Assembly (NCBI GenBank): GCA_023213395.1
Contig: CM041465.1
Coordinates: 90,527,741 to 90,591,740 of the forward strand
Reading direction: 5' to 3'
Origin: Cycas panzhihuaensis
Taxonomy: Eukaryota > Cycadophyta
DNA length: 64,000 nt
The notes below the pieces were generated by a model. That model was not told the DNA's origin and did no database searches. It saw only the letters and a list, made by a program, of their open reading frames with translations. Positions 11,061 through 23,639 of this stretch are shown one piece after another (the first letter of the stretch is position 1; every line of letters begins with the position of its first letter). Made by a program: the position numbers and the translations under genes.

Positions 11061-13040
11061 GGCTTATTTCATGAATTTATTATCTAATTTGTTTTAGTAA
11101 TTAGTCCCTTCTTAATTATAGAATTTCCTCCCTTCTCTTTTGAGTTTTACAAGTAGTTTAGTTGTTATTCTATGTTTCTTCTTGTTTTGGGTAATATCTA
11201 CCATTAACTCACTTATCTCCTTGGTTTCTTCTTTTAGAAATTTGGTTTAAGTCCCCTTTTCCATTATGTGCAAGTGTCATCCATTACTTAGTGTGCATTA
11301 GGTTTAAGATCTTCCCTTTACCTTTACCCCATTCTTTCTAGTTCTTATGCTTTATGTTGGGTTTGTTGTTATTTTTCTCTCTCTTATAGTATGTTTAGTT
11401 AGTATTGATTTGAATAATTTGTTTTTCTAATTTTCTTACTTATTTAAAGTACTCCAAGGTTGATTTTACTTGAGATTGTTTGGGGTTCACTTATTATCAT
11501 AGGCTTATTTCTTTTACTTTGCTTGGAACTTGCCATTATCTTCTTATGTTTTCTTATGATTAGGATTCTAATAAAGGGTTTTAACCTTGATTATAACATT
11601 GATTAAGTCCAATCTCCCTTGCATATTTTCAACCCACTTGAATTATATGCACATTGCCTCACCTCTCCTTTCACCCACCAGTAGTACAAAAGGATTCCAA
11701 GGCCTTCAAAGCATAAATCGGAAGTGCCTACCTCCTCTCTACTAAAGTATAATAGGTGCACGTTACCCTTTCATACTTTTGACTATTCATTATTTTAGGG
11801 TTTATATTCTTTATTTGATGCTTCTTGCTTAGGTAATGAATCTACTCTCATTTGATCAATAAAATATAGTTTTATATTTATCTTTCAAGTGTTTTATTTT
11901 AATCTTTTATGTAATAAGAGGATTCAAGTAACATCCTCTTTATGTAACTTTTTATTATCTAATGGTATAATAGATATTTATTGCTTTGGAGCACCTTTTT
12001 TAGGCCCTAAAAAGATATCTTAAAAGAACAAAAGCTAAAAAGACATAAAAACATAAACCAAAAAGAGCAAATAAAAGAAATTGAAGGGTAATCTCCTTCT
12101 TTTCTCACCCTTCTCTTCTCATTTCATCTTTGTTGTATGTTAGGTTTACTTGTATATACATTTAGATCCATATGTATGATCATTTAGAGGAAAGCTAGGA
12201 ATAAGTGCACGTGGACCTTGGGACTCTTAGTTGCTTATTTCTTTTTCATATTATTATATGTTTGATGTTGCTTATTTCTTTTATACTATTGCTTAGCATG
12301 CCTAGATAGGAGTATAAATTGCAATTTATATTTGTTTGAGAATGTTTGAGTGAGTATATTAGTTGTAACTTTGTCACATACTTGTACTTTCTTATATTAT
12401 ATTGATTGCTCGATAGTAAAACATCATCTGTGAAGATCATCACACGTACATATTTAAACTTGGGATCCCTAATGGAACTAAGCTACTATCAGTGTATTAT
12501 GTGAGAAAGGTTGTGATGATATAAGGAGGTAATTTTCTCTTTTATATGGAGTAATAAAGAGAACTTAAGGGACTGCCTCAATTATTTAGCAAGGCCTTTA
12601 GTAATCACCTATTATTAGTTGTAAGTCAATGAGTTATTGTATGCCTCTTGAGGTTTGATTCCACATATGTTTAGGTACATATTAATCATATTCTTCTAAG
12701 GTTTGAGTATAGGTGAAGATTCATACATATATTATATAGGGACCTCTTAACATCAAGGGTGTAGGAGCTTTAGTTGGCTAACTTTATATGATTTTTCTTT
12801 TCTCCTCTTCCTATTTCTTTATACTCCTCTTCTCTACCCCTTTCTTCGTAATCTCCTTTGAGTTATAACCTTCCTTAGACTTAACTCAATGCTATATATT
12901 ATTATATCCCTTTACCTTACATTTAGTATCAGCTGAAGTTAATTCAGATTGATTGTTGCACCATATTTAGTACTTTCCTCTTTTACACCCCTTCTCTCTA
13001 TGTGAGGGCTAATTCATTTAAGACTACCCAAATTCTATAT
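11061..13040. other. non-coding, unrecognised repeat-like DNA
   Basis: About 2 kb rich in T and CT runs on the plus strand with no gag, pol or LTR landmark I can name. It should hold the missing RNase H, integrase and 3' LTR of gypsy G1 if those survive, but I could not read them. The small open frame at 12246-12443 is low-complexity. Confidence 0.5.
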
Positions 13041-13049
13041 GAATATTTT

Positions 13050-13864
13050 CTTACCCTTAATCCTTTTAGATCTTGGGTACTCATATATCCCTTTTTATAA
13101 GGTCGACTAGAGGTGACACAACATAGGTGTATCATTTAATAAACTACTTGAGAGATCTTGCTACTCCTAAGAAGCCTCTAACTCTTGTCATGTTCTTAGG
13201 AGTCAACCAATTGATGATTACTTAGATCTTTTTTACATTTATGATAATCCCTTCTTATGTGATAATGTGACCTAAATATTCAAGCTTCTTTCTCCCAAAC
13301 ATACATTTCTTTTTGTTTGTGTAAAACTAGTTGCTTTATAATGTCAACAAAACTACCCTAATGTGATCTAAATATTCTTTCCATATTTTAATGTAGATTA
13401 ACATATCATAAAAAAAAAAAATAATACAAATTTTCACAAGTAGAGTTTGACTATAGAGTTTATGATGCTTTGAAAAGTTGTTAAAGAATTAGTTATTCCA
13501 AAAGGAAATGACTTTAAATTCAAATAATCCTTCATGAGTGTGAAAAGTTGTTTTATATATGTCTTCTTCCTTAATGTATATCTGGTAATACCCAGATCAG
13601 AGACTGATTTTTAAAAAGTACCTTACTCCATGTATTTCATCTAATAAATCATCTATCCAAGGAATAGAATAATGATTTTTTATGGTCAATTTGTTTAATC
13701 TCTAATAATCCACATATATTGTATATGCTATGTCCTTCTTAGGAGTTACTACAAGTGGAGATATAAATGAATTGGTACTATGTACTATATATCCCTTATT
13801 CAGAAGTTCACAAGTGATGTTCTCGATTTTCTTCCTTAAATGATATAGATGCTGATGATAAAAA
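13050..13864 (-). pseudogene. gypsy reverse transcriptase (G1)
   Basis: The minus strand reads 'RKKIENI', 'LNKGYIVHSTNSFISPLVV', 'PKKD', 'YVDY' + stop + 'RLNKLTIKNHYSIPWIDDLLDE', 'YFLKISL', 'SGYYQI', 'KTTFHTHEGLFEF', then frameshifts. Near 13280-13040 comes the connection region 'KCMFGRKKLEYLGHII' and 'FLGVA'. These are canonical gypsy RT steps 1-7; the F-V-D-D box falls in the damaged, A-rich stretch around 13400 and cannot be read. The RT is cut at its N-terminal side by copia D. Confidence 0.83.
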
Positions 13865-14238
13865 TGTTAGAATCTAAATACATATACAATGATCAAAGTA
13901 TATCATTCTAAATAACTAAAATATTCAAAGGAAATATGTAAATAAACTCAACAAATATACTATCAAAGTTATGGGTGAATTCATCACACCGTAGGCTCTC
14001 TATCGAGTAAAGCTTTTGCATTCAAATCAAGTCAATATAATGTACAAAGGTGTGGGGCATTATTTATAACCATCTACCAACATTAAAATACAATTTGATA
14101 GACTGACTTAATAGCATAAGAGGTGGACCTGACCTAACTATTAAATATAGTTTAATTATATCAAGAGTCTATTAATGCACAATATAAACATTATATTATA
14201 AAGATGTGAAGAAATGGAGGTATTAGATAGATTTAACA
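13865..14238 (-). repeat. 3' LTR of copia D
   Basis: The 374-bp block starts TGTTAG and ends TTAACA on the plus strand. Its inner half (about 14030-14230) recurs at 14840-15050, for example the shared run TTATTTATA(A/G)CCATCTACC. Confidence 0.85.
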
Positions 14239-14835
14239 CCCTCCATTAATAGCAATTTCATTTCTTTAGATGTCAAGGTCATGTCTAAACTATTCAAACT
14301 TCGATTTACTAAGTGCTTTGGTAAAGATATCTGGAACTTGGTCTTTATTAGGATGGTAGATGAGATCAACTTCTCCATTTTGAATATGCTCATGGATGAA
14401 GTGGTGATGGACCTCAATGTGTTTGGTTCTAGAATGGAATACAAGATTCTTTGTTCTCCAACATGCTTTCATTGTCACAATAAAGGATGGTAGGTGCATG
14501 TTGTTGAAGTCCAAACTCAATAAGAATCCTCTAAGCCAAATGAACTTAGTTGTAGCATGGATAGTTATTTTATATTCTACTTTAGTGGAGAAAAGGGCAA
14601 CATTGGGATGCTTCCTATAGCTCCATGAAATTATAGCTAATTTTATGTCAAAACAATGGCCTAATGTTGAGTGGTGAGTGTCCTAACAACTAGCCCAATC
14701 AACATTTATATGTCCCTTTAGGATAAGTGAGTCAGTTTGGTTATATTCAAGGCCAAATAGATGTGTGCCACGTATGTATTTGAGAATTGTGGTGTTAGCT
14801 TTTTAATAAGATGCTTTTGGTTATGATATGTACTT
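14239..14835 (-). pseudogene. copia RNase H, C-terminal part (D)
   Basis: The minus-strand frame at 14290-14520 reads 'NLVFHSRTKHIEVHHHFI', 'IQNGEVDLIYHP' and 'PDIFTKALSKSKFE', the conserved end of copia pol. Upstream parts are broken by stops. The residue order matches M5 at 53384-53617 closely. Confidence 0.85.
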
Positions 14836-14839
14836 AGAG

Positions 14840-15050
14840 TAAATGGTAATATGTATAAAGGTATTGGACATTATTTATAGCCATCTACCAACATTAAAAT
14901 ACAATTTGATAGGTTGACTTAATAGCACAAGATGTGGACCTAACCTCACTATTAAATATGGTTTAATTACACCAAGGTCTATTAATGCATAATATAAATA
15001 TTATATTACAAAGATATGAAGAAATGAGGAGGTATTAGATAGTTTTGATA
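14840..15050 (-). repeat. partial 5' LTR of copia D
   Basis: A direct repeat of about the last 205 bp of the LTR at 13865-14238. It joins the RNase H fragment at its left side, so a deletion has run from inside RT/RNase H into the 5' LTR. Confidence 0.8.
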
Positions 15051-15803
15051 GTTGATAAGGTTATATATTTACCAGAACTACTCTTAGTACTACATCAATA
15101 GGATATTTGTATTCACATTTTGGGGGAAGCCCTTGTGGTTCCTCAAATATCGAATTATATTTTATCCATGATCTTTTGGACTTTTGGAGGCTCATCTTCT
15201 GCTACTATTTTATAACATCTTAGTTTATATGCTATTGGTATTTTCTTTAATAACTTTTTCATATGATGTAATAACACCAAATGTAGTGGTGGTGTGGCCA
15301 ATGCTTGCAATCTATATTTGTGCCCCTTCTGATAAAAACACATAAATTAGATTCTATAGTTGGTAACTATATTTCCCAGAGTTTATAACAATTACATTCC
15401 TAAAACTACATCTACTCCTCCTATTAGCATCATAAACATGTATGTGGTTACTAAATAATTTTCAATCTAGAGGCTCACCTTCTGACAATATCCACTACAT
15501 GCCATATTTTTTCCATTTGTAATAGAAACCTAGAAAGTGTTTAAGGTTGGACTAATAATTCCAATTTTTTATTGTTACTCTATTGAGGAAATTGTGAGTG
15601 CTACCACTGTCTACAAGGATTGCAACCGAAGCTCCTTTGATCGTTCCTTGAAATCTAAGAGTTTGAGGGGTGATACTTTGCCCAATGATGGTCTTTAATA
15701 AAATCTTGACATTTTTAGCATCTACTTCCAAAAGCTCATCTACTTCAGTCTCATTTTCTAGCCCTTGATCCTCTCCTTCTTGTTCTTCTTCTAAAATTTC
15801 CAT
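15051..15803 (-). pseudogene. gypsy aspartic protease and linker (G1)
   Basis: The 83-residue open frame at 15552-15803 is acidic at first (several Glu), then reads 'LRFQGTIKGASVAILVDSGSTHNFL'-type sequence in which D-S-G-S-T-H-N-F is the gypsy aspartic protease active site, intact. It is followed in the same direction by further linker sequence (15155-15343 open) up to the copia D insertion. The protease would process Gag-Pol in the particle. Confidence 0.88.
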
Positions 15804-16897
15804 ATCTTCATTGTTAAATTACTTTCTTTGTGAGACATTGATGTTCTTTATTCCATTTTCCCATGCATTTGAAACATGTTCCTTTCTTGAGATGTTCATC
15901 TCTAGTTGTTCCACTTATCTCACTTTATTTTTCATCGTTAGTGAGGCATCTACCTTTGTACCTAATTTGATCCAATTTAGATTAGATCCTTGTTGCTGGT
16001 ATGCAGTTGTCTCATATATATATATATATAGGTAGGTCTACTTTCCCTGAACTCTCCTTTAATATTTTTTGTAAGCTTAATTACATCTTGAATATTTGTA
16101 GCTCCCATTGTGTTAATGTGATATCTGATTAGTCCTTTGAGTCCACTTATATACAGTTCCATGATACGTTCTATTGGAATATGTTATGTGACTAAGTATT
16201 GGAGGGCCTAGAACTACTCTGTATATTCTTATACTAATCCAGTTTATTATAATCATATTAATTGATCAAAACAATTGATATTCTAAGAATCTTTATACTA
16301 GCTTATTAAGCCTACTTTTAAATATTCATGTGATTTAAGAAAAAGGCATGTATTAGTCTTTTACCACCAATGGAACCATTTTAAAGCTCTTTTGTATAAA
16401 TGAAGATATGTTGTTGATATTTTATCCTTGCCAATTAATCTATAAACCTAAAAGTACATTTCCATTTGTAATATCTAGCTTCAAATGTTTCTTGATCAAT
16501 CCAAATTAATTTTTTTCAGTGTAAACTTAGTCCCTATAAAACTATGATATGATTAGAGGCTCCTTTGATTTTGTCACTCATAACACACCCCATTAAATCT
16601 TCTTGAATCTCTTTGTAGGCCACTCCTTTGGATATCATTTTCTTAGTTTTTATCTCCACCTGATGATTATCCTTCTTCTATGAAAACTTATGTTTCTACA
16701 TCTTTGAACTGATTCAACCATTGATCCAATTTGTCTAGAAGTTTAGTCATTCTATCTTTCATTACTGAGATTTGGTCCTAATTCACAATTTTATTAAGAA
16801 GGAGACTTTTCCCTAATCTTAGTTTCATCCTTAGAGGGGGAGGGAGTTCTAGGCCTATTCTTTAAGGCTTACTTCCAAATTTCCACCTCATAATAAA
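15804..16897 (-). pseudogene. gypsy gag region (G1), badly decayed
   Basis: The region lies between the protease and the primer-binding site, where gag must be. A 61-residue frame (15977-16162) reads 'ELYISGLKGLIRYHIN', which fits the 'F+.GL...+...+' block of gypsy gag, and the rest is fragmented. A short TA repeat (about 16016-16031) interrupts it. No intact CCHC knuckle is visible. Confidence 0.6.
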
Positions 16898-17452
16898 GCC
16901 TTGATACCACTTGAATCAACATGAACCAATCTTTTAGAAATAAAAGAGCCAAAATAGAGGAAAATTATGCAAAATATATGCCTTCTACTAAATTGAATAT
17001 GAATATAAATAATATACTACTTTAGAATATGAAAAAAAATGTTAAAATATAGAAGAACATTAAGTATAATTTATAAAGTTACCTCTACTAATAATTCTTC
17101 CTCTTTAATGCAAGGTTCCCTCTAACACAACTATAGCCTTAGATCCAAAAATATGGTAGCCAACACTTCCACATAAATACTAAAGAATGAAGCATCAAAC
17201 TTATTTAAATAGGTAGCTACTCAGTCATAATGGAAGTCAACTACAATGGAGGCAATACTAGGAATAATACCACTTGGGAAGTCAACTAGAAATTGGCATA
17301 GAAGTCAGCGAAAATATCTTTAGAATTAGGGGGATTATTATAACTTGTTATCCTTTTATAGAGTTTCCACTATATAATTGAATAATATGATATAACCTCT
17401 TAATTAATTAATCACATAAGATGATACTAAATTAATATCTTAATATTTTTCA
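16898..17452 (-). repeat. 5' LTR and primer-binding site of gypsy G1
   Basis: TGGTATCAAGGC on the minus strand (16909-16898) is an initiator-Met type site. The LTR lies to the right, from about 16912 to 17452, ending near TTTTTCA on plus. The borders are estimates because the other LTR was not found. Confidence 0.6.
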
Positions 17453-18388
17453 ATATTTAGTAACAACAATGACTTGATTCTTCCAATTTCTTATGAGACA
17501 CTTTTTATTTTAGAATAAAATGCTTATATTCTAATTTTCTATCTAATTGACTGAGAGTAAACTCATTATTAATCCTAATATCAATAAGACATCTCTTATA
17601 AAGGTTTTTTCTTAATTATTCATGATTAAAGGTGCTTTATTAATTCTCTTCACTGATGACATGTAGTTATTTCCAAAAGTCAATAATTTATTATTCAATT
17701 TATTTTACATTCTCTAGCCACTCTACTTATCTCAACATGAGGTGAGTTAGACTTGAATTAATAATCTAAATATGTCTTATGTTGTGTTTGGGTTGATATA
17801 CCACTATAAATAATTATTCATCATGTCCATGTCTATGTCCTCTACATGTCCTCTTAACTTCCTTTTTATTATACTTTTATTTTTCTATAGTCTTTTTGTA
17901 TATGGCTAGTCTTATCATAACTAAAATAAGTAAGAGTTTTAAGCTCTTTAGGGAAGTCTTTATCAATCTATATCTTATGTTTCTCATTCTTCTTGTGATA
18001 GTTTGGTCATGGTATAAAGGTATTTTTACCTTTGAACTTGATTGTATATGTTCTTAAAACATACAATCTCTATGATTTACTTGCATTATTATAATGAAAA
18101 GAAAAAATACACTTGTTATTTTTATCATCAAATTTTTGCCTTAATGCCTTAGGAATATACAAAAATACATTACATCCAAATTATCATAAGTAGCTTACAA
18201 TAAAATTTTGGCCTATCCAAGCCTCTTTTAATATCTTATTCCTATTTATTTTTATAAAACTCTAACTAATTAGATAAGTTGTAGTCCTAATTATTTCTCC
18301 CTAAAAGAAATTTTAAAGACTCTTAGCTTTAAGCATGGACTTCACCTTTTCTATTAAAGTTTTTTTCATCATATAAGTAACTCCATTT
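17453..18388 (-). pseudogene. copia M1, end of integrase and linker
   Basis: Minus-strand reading from 18388 leftwards gives 'NGVTYMMKKTLIEKVKSML', the block after the third integrase motif, then 'EAWIGQNFIVSYL', 'FGCNVFLYIPKALRQKFDDKNNKCIF' and 'RLYVL'. This continues the integrase interrupted at 25936, with copia B in between. The left part (17457-17622) is a direct repeat of 26511-26676, which a simple split element does not explain. Confidence 0.75.
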
Positions 18389-18694
18389 TAATGGATGTTA
18401 ATGCATCAAAGTTATTAGATTAATTATATGAAGGTGAATTTAGGTTAGCTAAGTCACATAGTTAAATATAATTTTATTTATATTTAAGTATAATTTCAGG
18501 ATCATGTCATTAGGTGGGAAACTCCTTGGGAAACCCTAATACACATCCTCTATTATATAAGGCAAAATGTAAAAGGGAGAGTCATAATTCTCACATCTTA
18601 TTTTTGCTCTTAATTATGTTCTCTTTATTTTACTCTTATTATGTACCAATGCTTTAGTGTAGTGGAGTGTGCCAACTAGATTCTTCACCCAACA
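18389..18694 (+). repeat. 5' LTR of copia B
   Basis: It starts TAATGGATGTTAATG (TG changed to TA) and ends CACCCAACA. TATATAA at 18554-18560 is a good TATA box for the element promoter. It pairs over its full length with 25630-25935. Confidence 0.93.
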
Positions 18695-18710
18695 ACTATA
18701 TTAGAGCCAT
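18695..18710 (+). other. primer-binding site of copia B, decayed
   Basis: Directly after the LTR the plus strand reads ACTATATTAGAGCC. Against the usual TTGGTATCAGAGCC it differs by G-to-A and C-to-T changes only, so it is a mutated initiator-Met site. Confidence 0.7.
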
Positions 18711-20672
18711 TGTTGACCACATTTTCCCACTAGACTTGCATAGAGCTATTAATGCCTCTCACTCATAATTCATATGAGGTTGAGAGCTTATTTGAGAACT
18801 TTCTTCTATATTAAAGAGATTAAAATTATATTATTTTGTATGTTGCTACTTTATTTATGTATACAAAATTTTAGAGGTGAAAAAGATAGATTTTCGAAGC
18901 TGTTTGGTTGCTAGAATAGCCCTAGAAGTATTGAAAGCCTAAAATTTTATAAAAATTTTAACCATCTTAGATTTTGATAAAATTTGATGTGTAGAGTTGC
19001 ATTACCAAGAGGATCATTTTTGTCTTCTAGATTAGCTTTAGATTTAGCCTACAACAACCAATTTTGGCTAACCAAAATTTGTAAATGAGTGACTTAGAGC
19101 ACTTTTCTCACTAAAATCCTTTAAATATAAGCTAAAAATCTGAAAGTTTTTTTGAAAGATCTAGTAGATTTATGTATCTAGAGAATTTTGAGATAAATCT
19201 CATCAAATTTCATCCACCATTTGATGAGATCTTTGTAGTTTTTTAATGGATGCTAAATTTTCCTCAACCCCATAAACAATATTGCAAGGGAATTTTAGAC
19301 ATTTTTTTGGCTACTTTTAGAGATGATATAGAAGAAAAAGTTGATGTATGCATCAAGTTGAAGCTTTTGAAATATTAAAGTTTGGATTTTGAGATAGTAA
19401 ATTTAGCAAGATTATGCTTTTGTGTTTTTTTTGGGCAAAATTTTGTTATGCCTTTTCAGAAATTTGACTTCATTATCTTATCAAAAAAAATATCTTGAAT
19501 ACTTTTTTCTTCTATCACAAATTTAAATTCCATTAATTAAGCCCCCATATTTGTAATTTTTAGAAACTTTATCCCATTTATTATTATTTATAAATTTTAT
19601 AAAAAAAAAATTACAAAATACGACAAAATAACATGCATCTAGATTTAGAAAAATCAGTATTTTAGGAGCATGTTGATATACGTTTGGCCCTTTATGGCTT
19701 TTGTATTAAAATTTTTAAAAAATATATTTGGAAACATTGTACTAAAGTAAGAGAAACCTTAGATTGGAAGTAACATTCGGTTCCCTTACTAAATCTAGTA
19801 TGCTCTTTCTATTTGTATACATAGCATAAAGTAACACATAAAGTAGCAATAACAACAAAGCATGTATGGAAGGAAAGTAAGCATATTTGGCATCTTTCTC
19901 TTTTAGTATTTAGTTATTCAGAAATAACTTACATTATTTCCTAAAAGGAATCTCATCCATATGACTTATACTGCTAGTTTTTAACTTGTACACACACTCA
20001 TCTTAGTTGAAATTGACCATGGTTAGCCAAAGTCTGGGCCCTAAGGGAGTTGTGAGTTTTATGCTGGGTCTAGTCTTAACCAGAATAGTGGTGAAGGGAT
20101 AGGTTAGCCATACCTATGGCTTCCAATCAGGGATAATGTTGATAGCTACTTGGGAAAACTAAAAACTTTAATCAAGATTAAAATATACCTAATCTAATAT
20201 CCATCATAGCCATGGGATATACACATACTGTTTGACTCTTTAGAGGAGGTATATAGTTTCTCACTGGTGAAGTGGGTGAGGACTAGGAGTACTTAGTATC
20301 ACAGGTGGAGGTCATAATACGTATATTAGAATCCCTCTTAGGCATCAACACCTCAACTACTTTGGACTTGAGATAGAGGTTTGGGGTTGATCACACATCC
20401 TACATCAATCTTGGTTTTTTAGTTGTGTGCACCCACATGTCAGCTTCTACATAGGCATAATCTTGATTTTATAATCACATGACATATCATTTATCTTTAT
20501 GATCCTTATATTACCATTTGTATACATCATCAAACCCTATTACATCAGGAGTATTTGCCACAAGTGTATGAGTCTTATTATCATTGTTTACTACTTAGTC
20601 ATATTTCTCCATATTACACCAAGTATATCAATCACACATATCAGTGGCATTTTCATTTATTGTTTCTTCACC
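18711..20672 (+). other. long leader of copia B
   Basis: Almost 2 kb between primer site and gag with no coding signal. The first 1 kb is T-rich. A block around 20030-20400 reads like transcribed leader, with no recognised motif. Confidence 0.5.
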
Positions 20673-21600
20673 ATGTCTTCTCAATTTAAGCATAATATAA
20701 ATTATATCTTAAAAGGAAAAGACAATTGGGATCTATAGTATACTAGAGTCAAGAATGCTACTAAGTATGAAGGCCTTTAGAGAGCCCATCTGTAACTTAC
20801 ACCTATCATTCTTGTGATAGCAATATCACATGCCTCTGGAGGAATGCCACCAGTGGCTCTAGAAGATCTTATAACTAAACTATAATGGGAGATCAATGAT
20901 AAGAAGATTCATATAGGTATTCTATTAGTGATTAATCATTCCCTACATAATCTCATCAATAGAGAATAATATAATATAGCCTAGAAAGTCCTTGAGGTTC
21001 TTAAAAAGAATTTTGATATAAAGTTTAACCTTGAATTTATTCATTTAGTCTCAAATATAAACAAGATGAAGATGCAGAAGGGACGTGCACATGAAATAAT
21101 CAACCTCCTTTGACCAATCAAATAAATAATAGATAAAGATTTTAAGATCTAATATATTACAGGGGCATTCTTTACATAGTCTGATTTACATGTCCCTAAT
21201 TATAAAAACTTACTTGGAAGTCTTCAACCTAATAGAATATTGAAGACACTCAACTTCAAAGCACTTGCCGAGAAGTTTATAGAATTTAACAAGACCTTTG
21301 ATACTAACTTTGTAGCCTCTAACTCTCTTCTAAATGTAGCCTTTAAGGTGGAAGAAGAAGCTTGCTACATAAAGAATCAAGGTCTCTCTCATGGTAGAGG
21401 AAACAATTGAGTAAGAGGAAGAGGAATAAACATAGGAAATTGACCATAAGGTCAACAAAACCCTTAATAACAGTAGCCTAGATAGTCTCAAGGCTAAGCA
21501 CCACATTTTAATACAAGATAGTCAGTCTAAACTAGTACTTTAGGAACTGGAAATTAGATTATTATATGTGAAAGGTGTAATAGGAAAGAACACCTTACAA
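20673..21600 (+). pseudogene. copia gag (B)
   Basis: The start is placed at ATG 20673 (M-S-S-Q-F-K...'GKDNW'), the usual opening with a Trp-containing motif. Later blocks, 'NINKMKMQKGRAHEIINLL', 'LNFKALAEKFIEFNKTFD' and 'LNVAFKVEEEACYIKNQG', are split by stops. Near 21550-21610 'CERCNRKEHLTKDYHIP' is the zinc knuckle with its last Cys changed to Tyr. It would build the particle and bind element RNA. Confidence 0.78.
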
Positions 21601-21779
21601 AGGATTATCATATACCTGCATATAAGTTGCCTAAGTTTCAATAAAAATACAAGGCTCACAATGTTGATGAAACATATGAAGAACATTTTGGTGGTGTAGG
21701 TTTTTATCAAGCACACATTCAAAGACTTGAGGGAAGAACCATTGATTAAACTAGGAGGTATTTTAAAGCTCATTGTGGC

Positions 21780-22346
21780 TATGCCACTTATGATTTTAAA
21801 TTACCAATGCAAACCCCCCTTGGAGTTGTAAATAGCATAACTTCAAACACCTCCTCATGTATCATGGATATAGAAGTAACCCAACATATGACCTACAATC
21901 AAGATCTATATCAAACTTTTGATTCTAATGTATATGGTGTCATTCACATGGCTAACAAATGTCAACAATCGGTTAAAGGTATTAGAAATATATGCTTGAA
22001 ACTCCTAGGCTTAAGAGACTTTACATTACTTAATGTCTTGTACATTCCTAATCTGAAACAAAACCTACTCTCCTTATGCAATCTTGTCTCCTATGGATTT
22101 GATCTTAGTGTTACTGCAAATGACCAAACTCTCAAGGTTATTTACCCTTTAATAAATCAAGTGATCTTGACTGGAAAGCTTACTAGAAAATTATTTAAGT
22201 TGAATGACTCCCCATCTTCTGAAGCCAGTTGTGCTCAAAGCCCTTATGTTGATGAGGACTTTACTTTTAATACCACTTCGACACATCCTAAGCTATCCTT
22301 AGAAGCTCTTTGGCATGCTCACATAGGCCATGTTCATATTAATTAA
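21780..22346 (+). pseudogene. copia protease and pre-integrase domain (B)
   Basis: A 179-residue open frame, the longest clean one in the element. 'SSCIMDIEVTQHMTYN' is the protease active-site region; the D-S-G-A-T-x-H-M pattern keeps Asp but has I-E for S-G. 'LLNVLYIPNLKQNLLSL' is the protease C-terminal block. 'LWHAHIGHVHIN' is the start of the pre-integrase zinc-binding (H-H-C-C) domain. Confidence 0.85.
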
Positions 22347-23160
22347 CTTAGAGATCTTTGTCAAATCCTTCTAGGTCTACCCATATTCTCCTCTAAGCCC
22401 TTTAAACGTAAAGCATATATCATAGCCAAATCTCATATATAGCCTTTTGCTAATAGTCAGTGGAAATTGAGTCATCCTCTTCAACTAGTATACTCTGATC
22501 TATGTAGACTAATGCCCATTCCATCATTGAAGTAGAAATTGTATTATATATTCTTCATTAATGATTTTACTAGGAAAGTGTGGGTGGATTTTCTGACTAG
22601 GAAAGATGAGGCATTTGGTGTCGTTAAAGCTTTTGAAGCTTGTACTAAAAAGGATTCAAGTTATCAAATTAAGTGTCTACGAACAAATAATGGTGGAGAA
22701 TATACCTCTACTAAATTTGAAACCTATCTACGAGACAATGACATCAAGCATCACACTATAATAGTAGATACCCCCCAACAGAATGGATTTGCTGAGTGCA
22801 TGAATAGGTCTATTATGATATGACTCGAGCTATGTTGATTTATAAAAATGTACCTACTTACCTATAGGTGGAAGTAATTTAAACAGTTGTTTATTACATG
22901 AATGATGTCAACCCATCTAAAGGAGGAACTTCTCCTAATAAAAAGTAGACTGGACAGGCCCCCACTACCTACCGCTCTAAAATATTTGGCTCAATATATT
23001 ATGCCTATATACTGGATGGAGATAGAAATAAACTCTAGCCTAGAGAACCTAAAGTCATATTTGTTGGATACCCTATGGAAAAGAAAGGGTACAAGGTTTT
23101 TATACCTTCACAACAAAAGATTATTATCACTAGAGATGTGGTGTTGCTAAAATAGATGAT
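22347..23160 (+). pseudogene. copia integrase (B)
   Basis: The core reads 'LVYSDLC', 'FFINDFTRKVWVDFL' (first Asp kept), 'CLRTNNGGEYTS' (the Asp of D-N-G-G changed to Asn) and 'VDTPQQNGFAECMNRS' (Glu region kept). A stop follows at about 22823, and the rest continues in another frame. The 94-residue open part is 22539-22823. The loss of one of the three acidic residues alone would abolish activity. Confidence 0.88.
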
Positions 23161-23639
23161 TAATTATTATAATTGGACTCTAAAACACTAAATCCTCATT
23201 ACTATGATACTACTTAATATGATGTATATATTCCAAAATTTAGGGGATGAGACACTCACGAGTTACTTAAACTATTAGAATCTACCAATAGAGCCACAGA
23301 GGATAGTAGTTATGATTATCAACTAATGAGTATACATCATGCACCACCATTCAAGAATAGTAGAGTTAACAAAGGCAAAGTAGTGGCAGATGGACCATGC
23401 TCCTTAAATGCATCAACACCCTCCTCAATAAATATGCAAAATGATACTTTTCAGGATCTAAACAAAGACCATGTAGTTGGAAAAATAAATACCTCATTCC
23501 AAACTTGAGGTTCTCATGAAGTCTTCCAACTAAATAAGGATATATGATCTAATAAGGTGGGTAAAATTAGAACTTAAAGTTCCTATAGAGCTAACATACA
23601 TGAATAACTTTTCATTGAGTTAGAACCAAGTAAACTACA

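Larger units (their letters stand above)
13865..15050 (-). mobile_element. copia D, internally deleted, inside gypsy G1
   Basis: It has a 3' LTR at 13865-14238 (TGTTAGAATC...TTTAACA), a purine tract AATGGAGGG next to it on the minus strand, RNase H from 14239 to about 14835, then a second, partial LTR copy at about 14840-15050. Everything from integrase through most of RT and the outer part of the 5' LTR is gone. Its LTR and RNase H resemble those of M5, so the two belong to one family. It splits the G1 protease from the G1 RT. Confidence 0.85.
13041..17452 (-). mobile_element. Ty3/gypsy remnant G1 (chromovirus-like)
   Basis: On the minus strand: LTR (16912-17452), primer-binding site TGGTATCAAGGC (16909-16898), gag region, protease with DSGSTHNF, RT, then the signal is lost near 13040. 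Protease and RT follow one another with no integrase between, which is the gypsy order. A copia insertion (D) splits it at 13865-15050. The iMet-type primer site and the protease type suit a chromovirus more than Tat or Athila, but there is no chromodomain to confirm it. Confidence 0.8.

Noticed and set aside
11061-13040. Possible host gene in the 2-kb gap right of copia C
   Set aside because: No open frame of useful length, no splice-like pattern with coding content, and T/CT-rich composition like other decayed repeats here.
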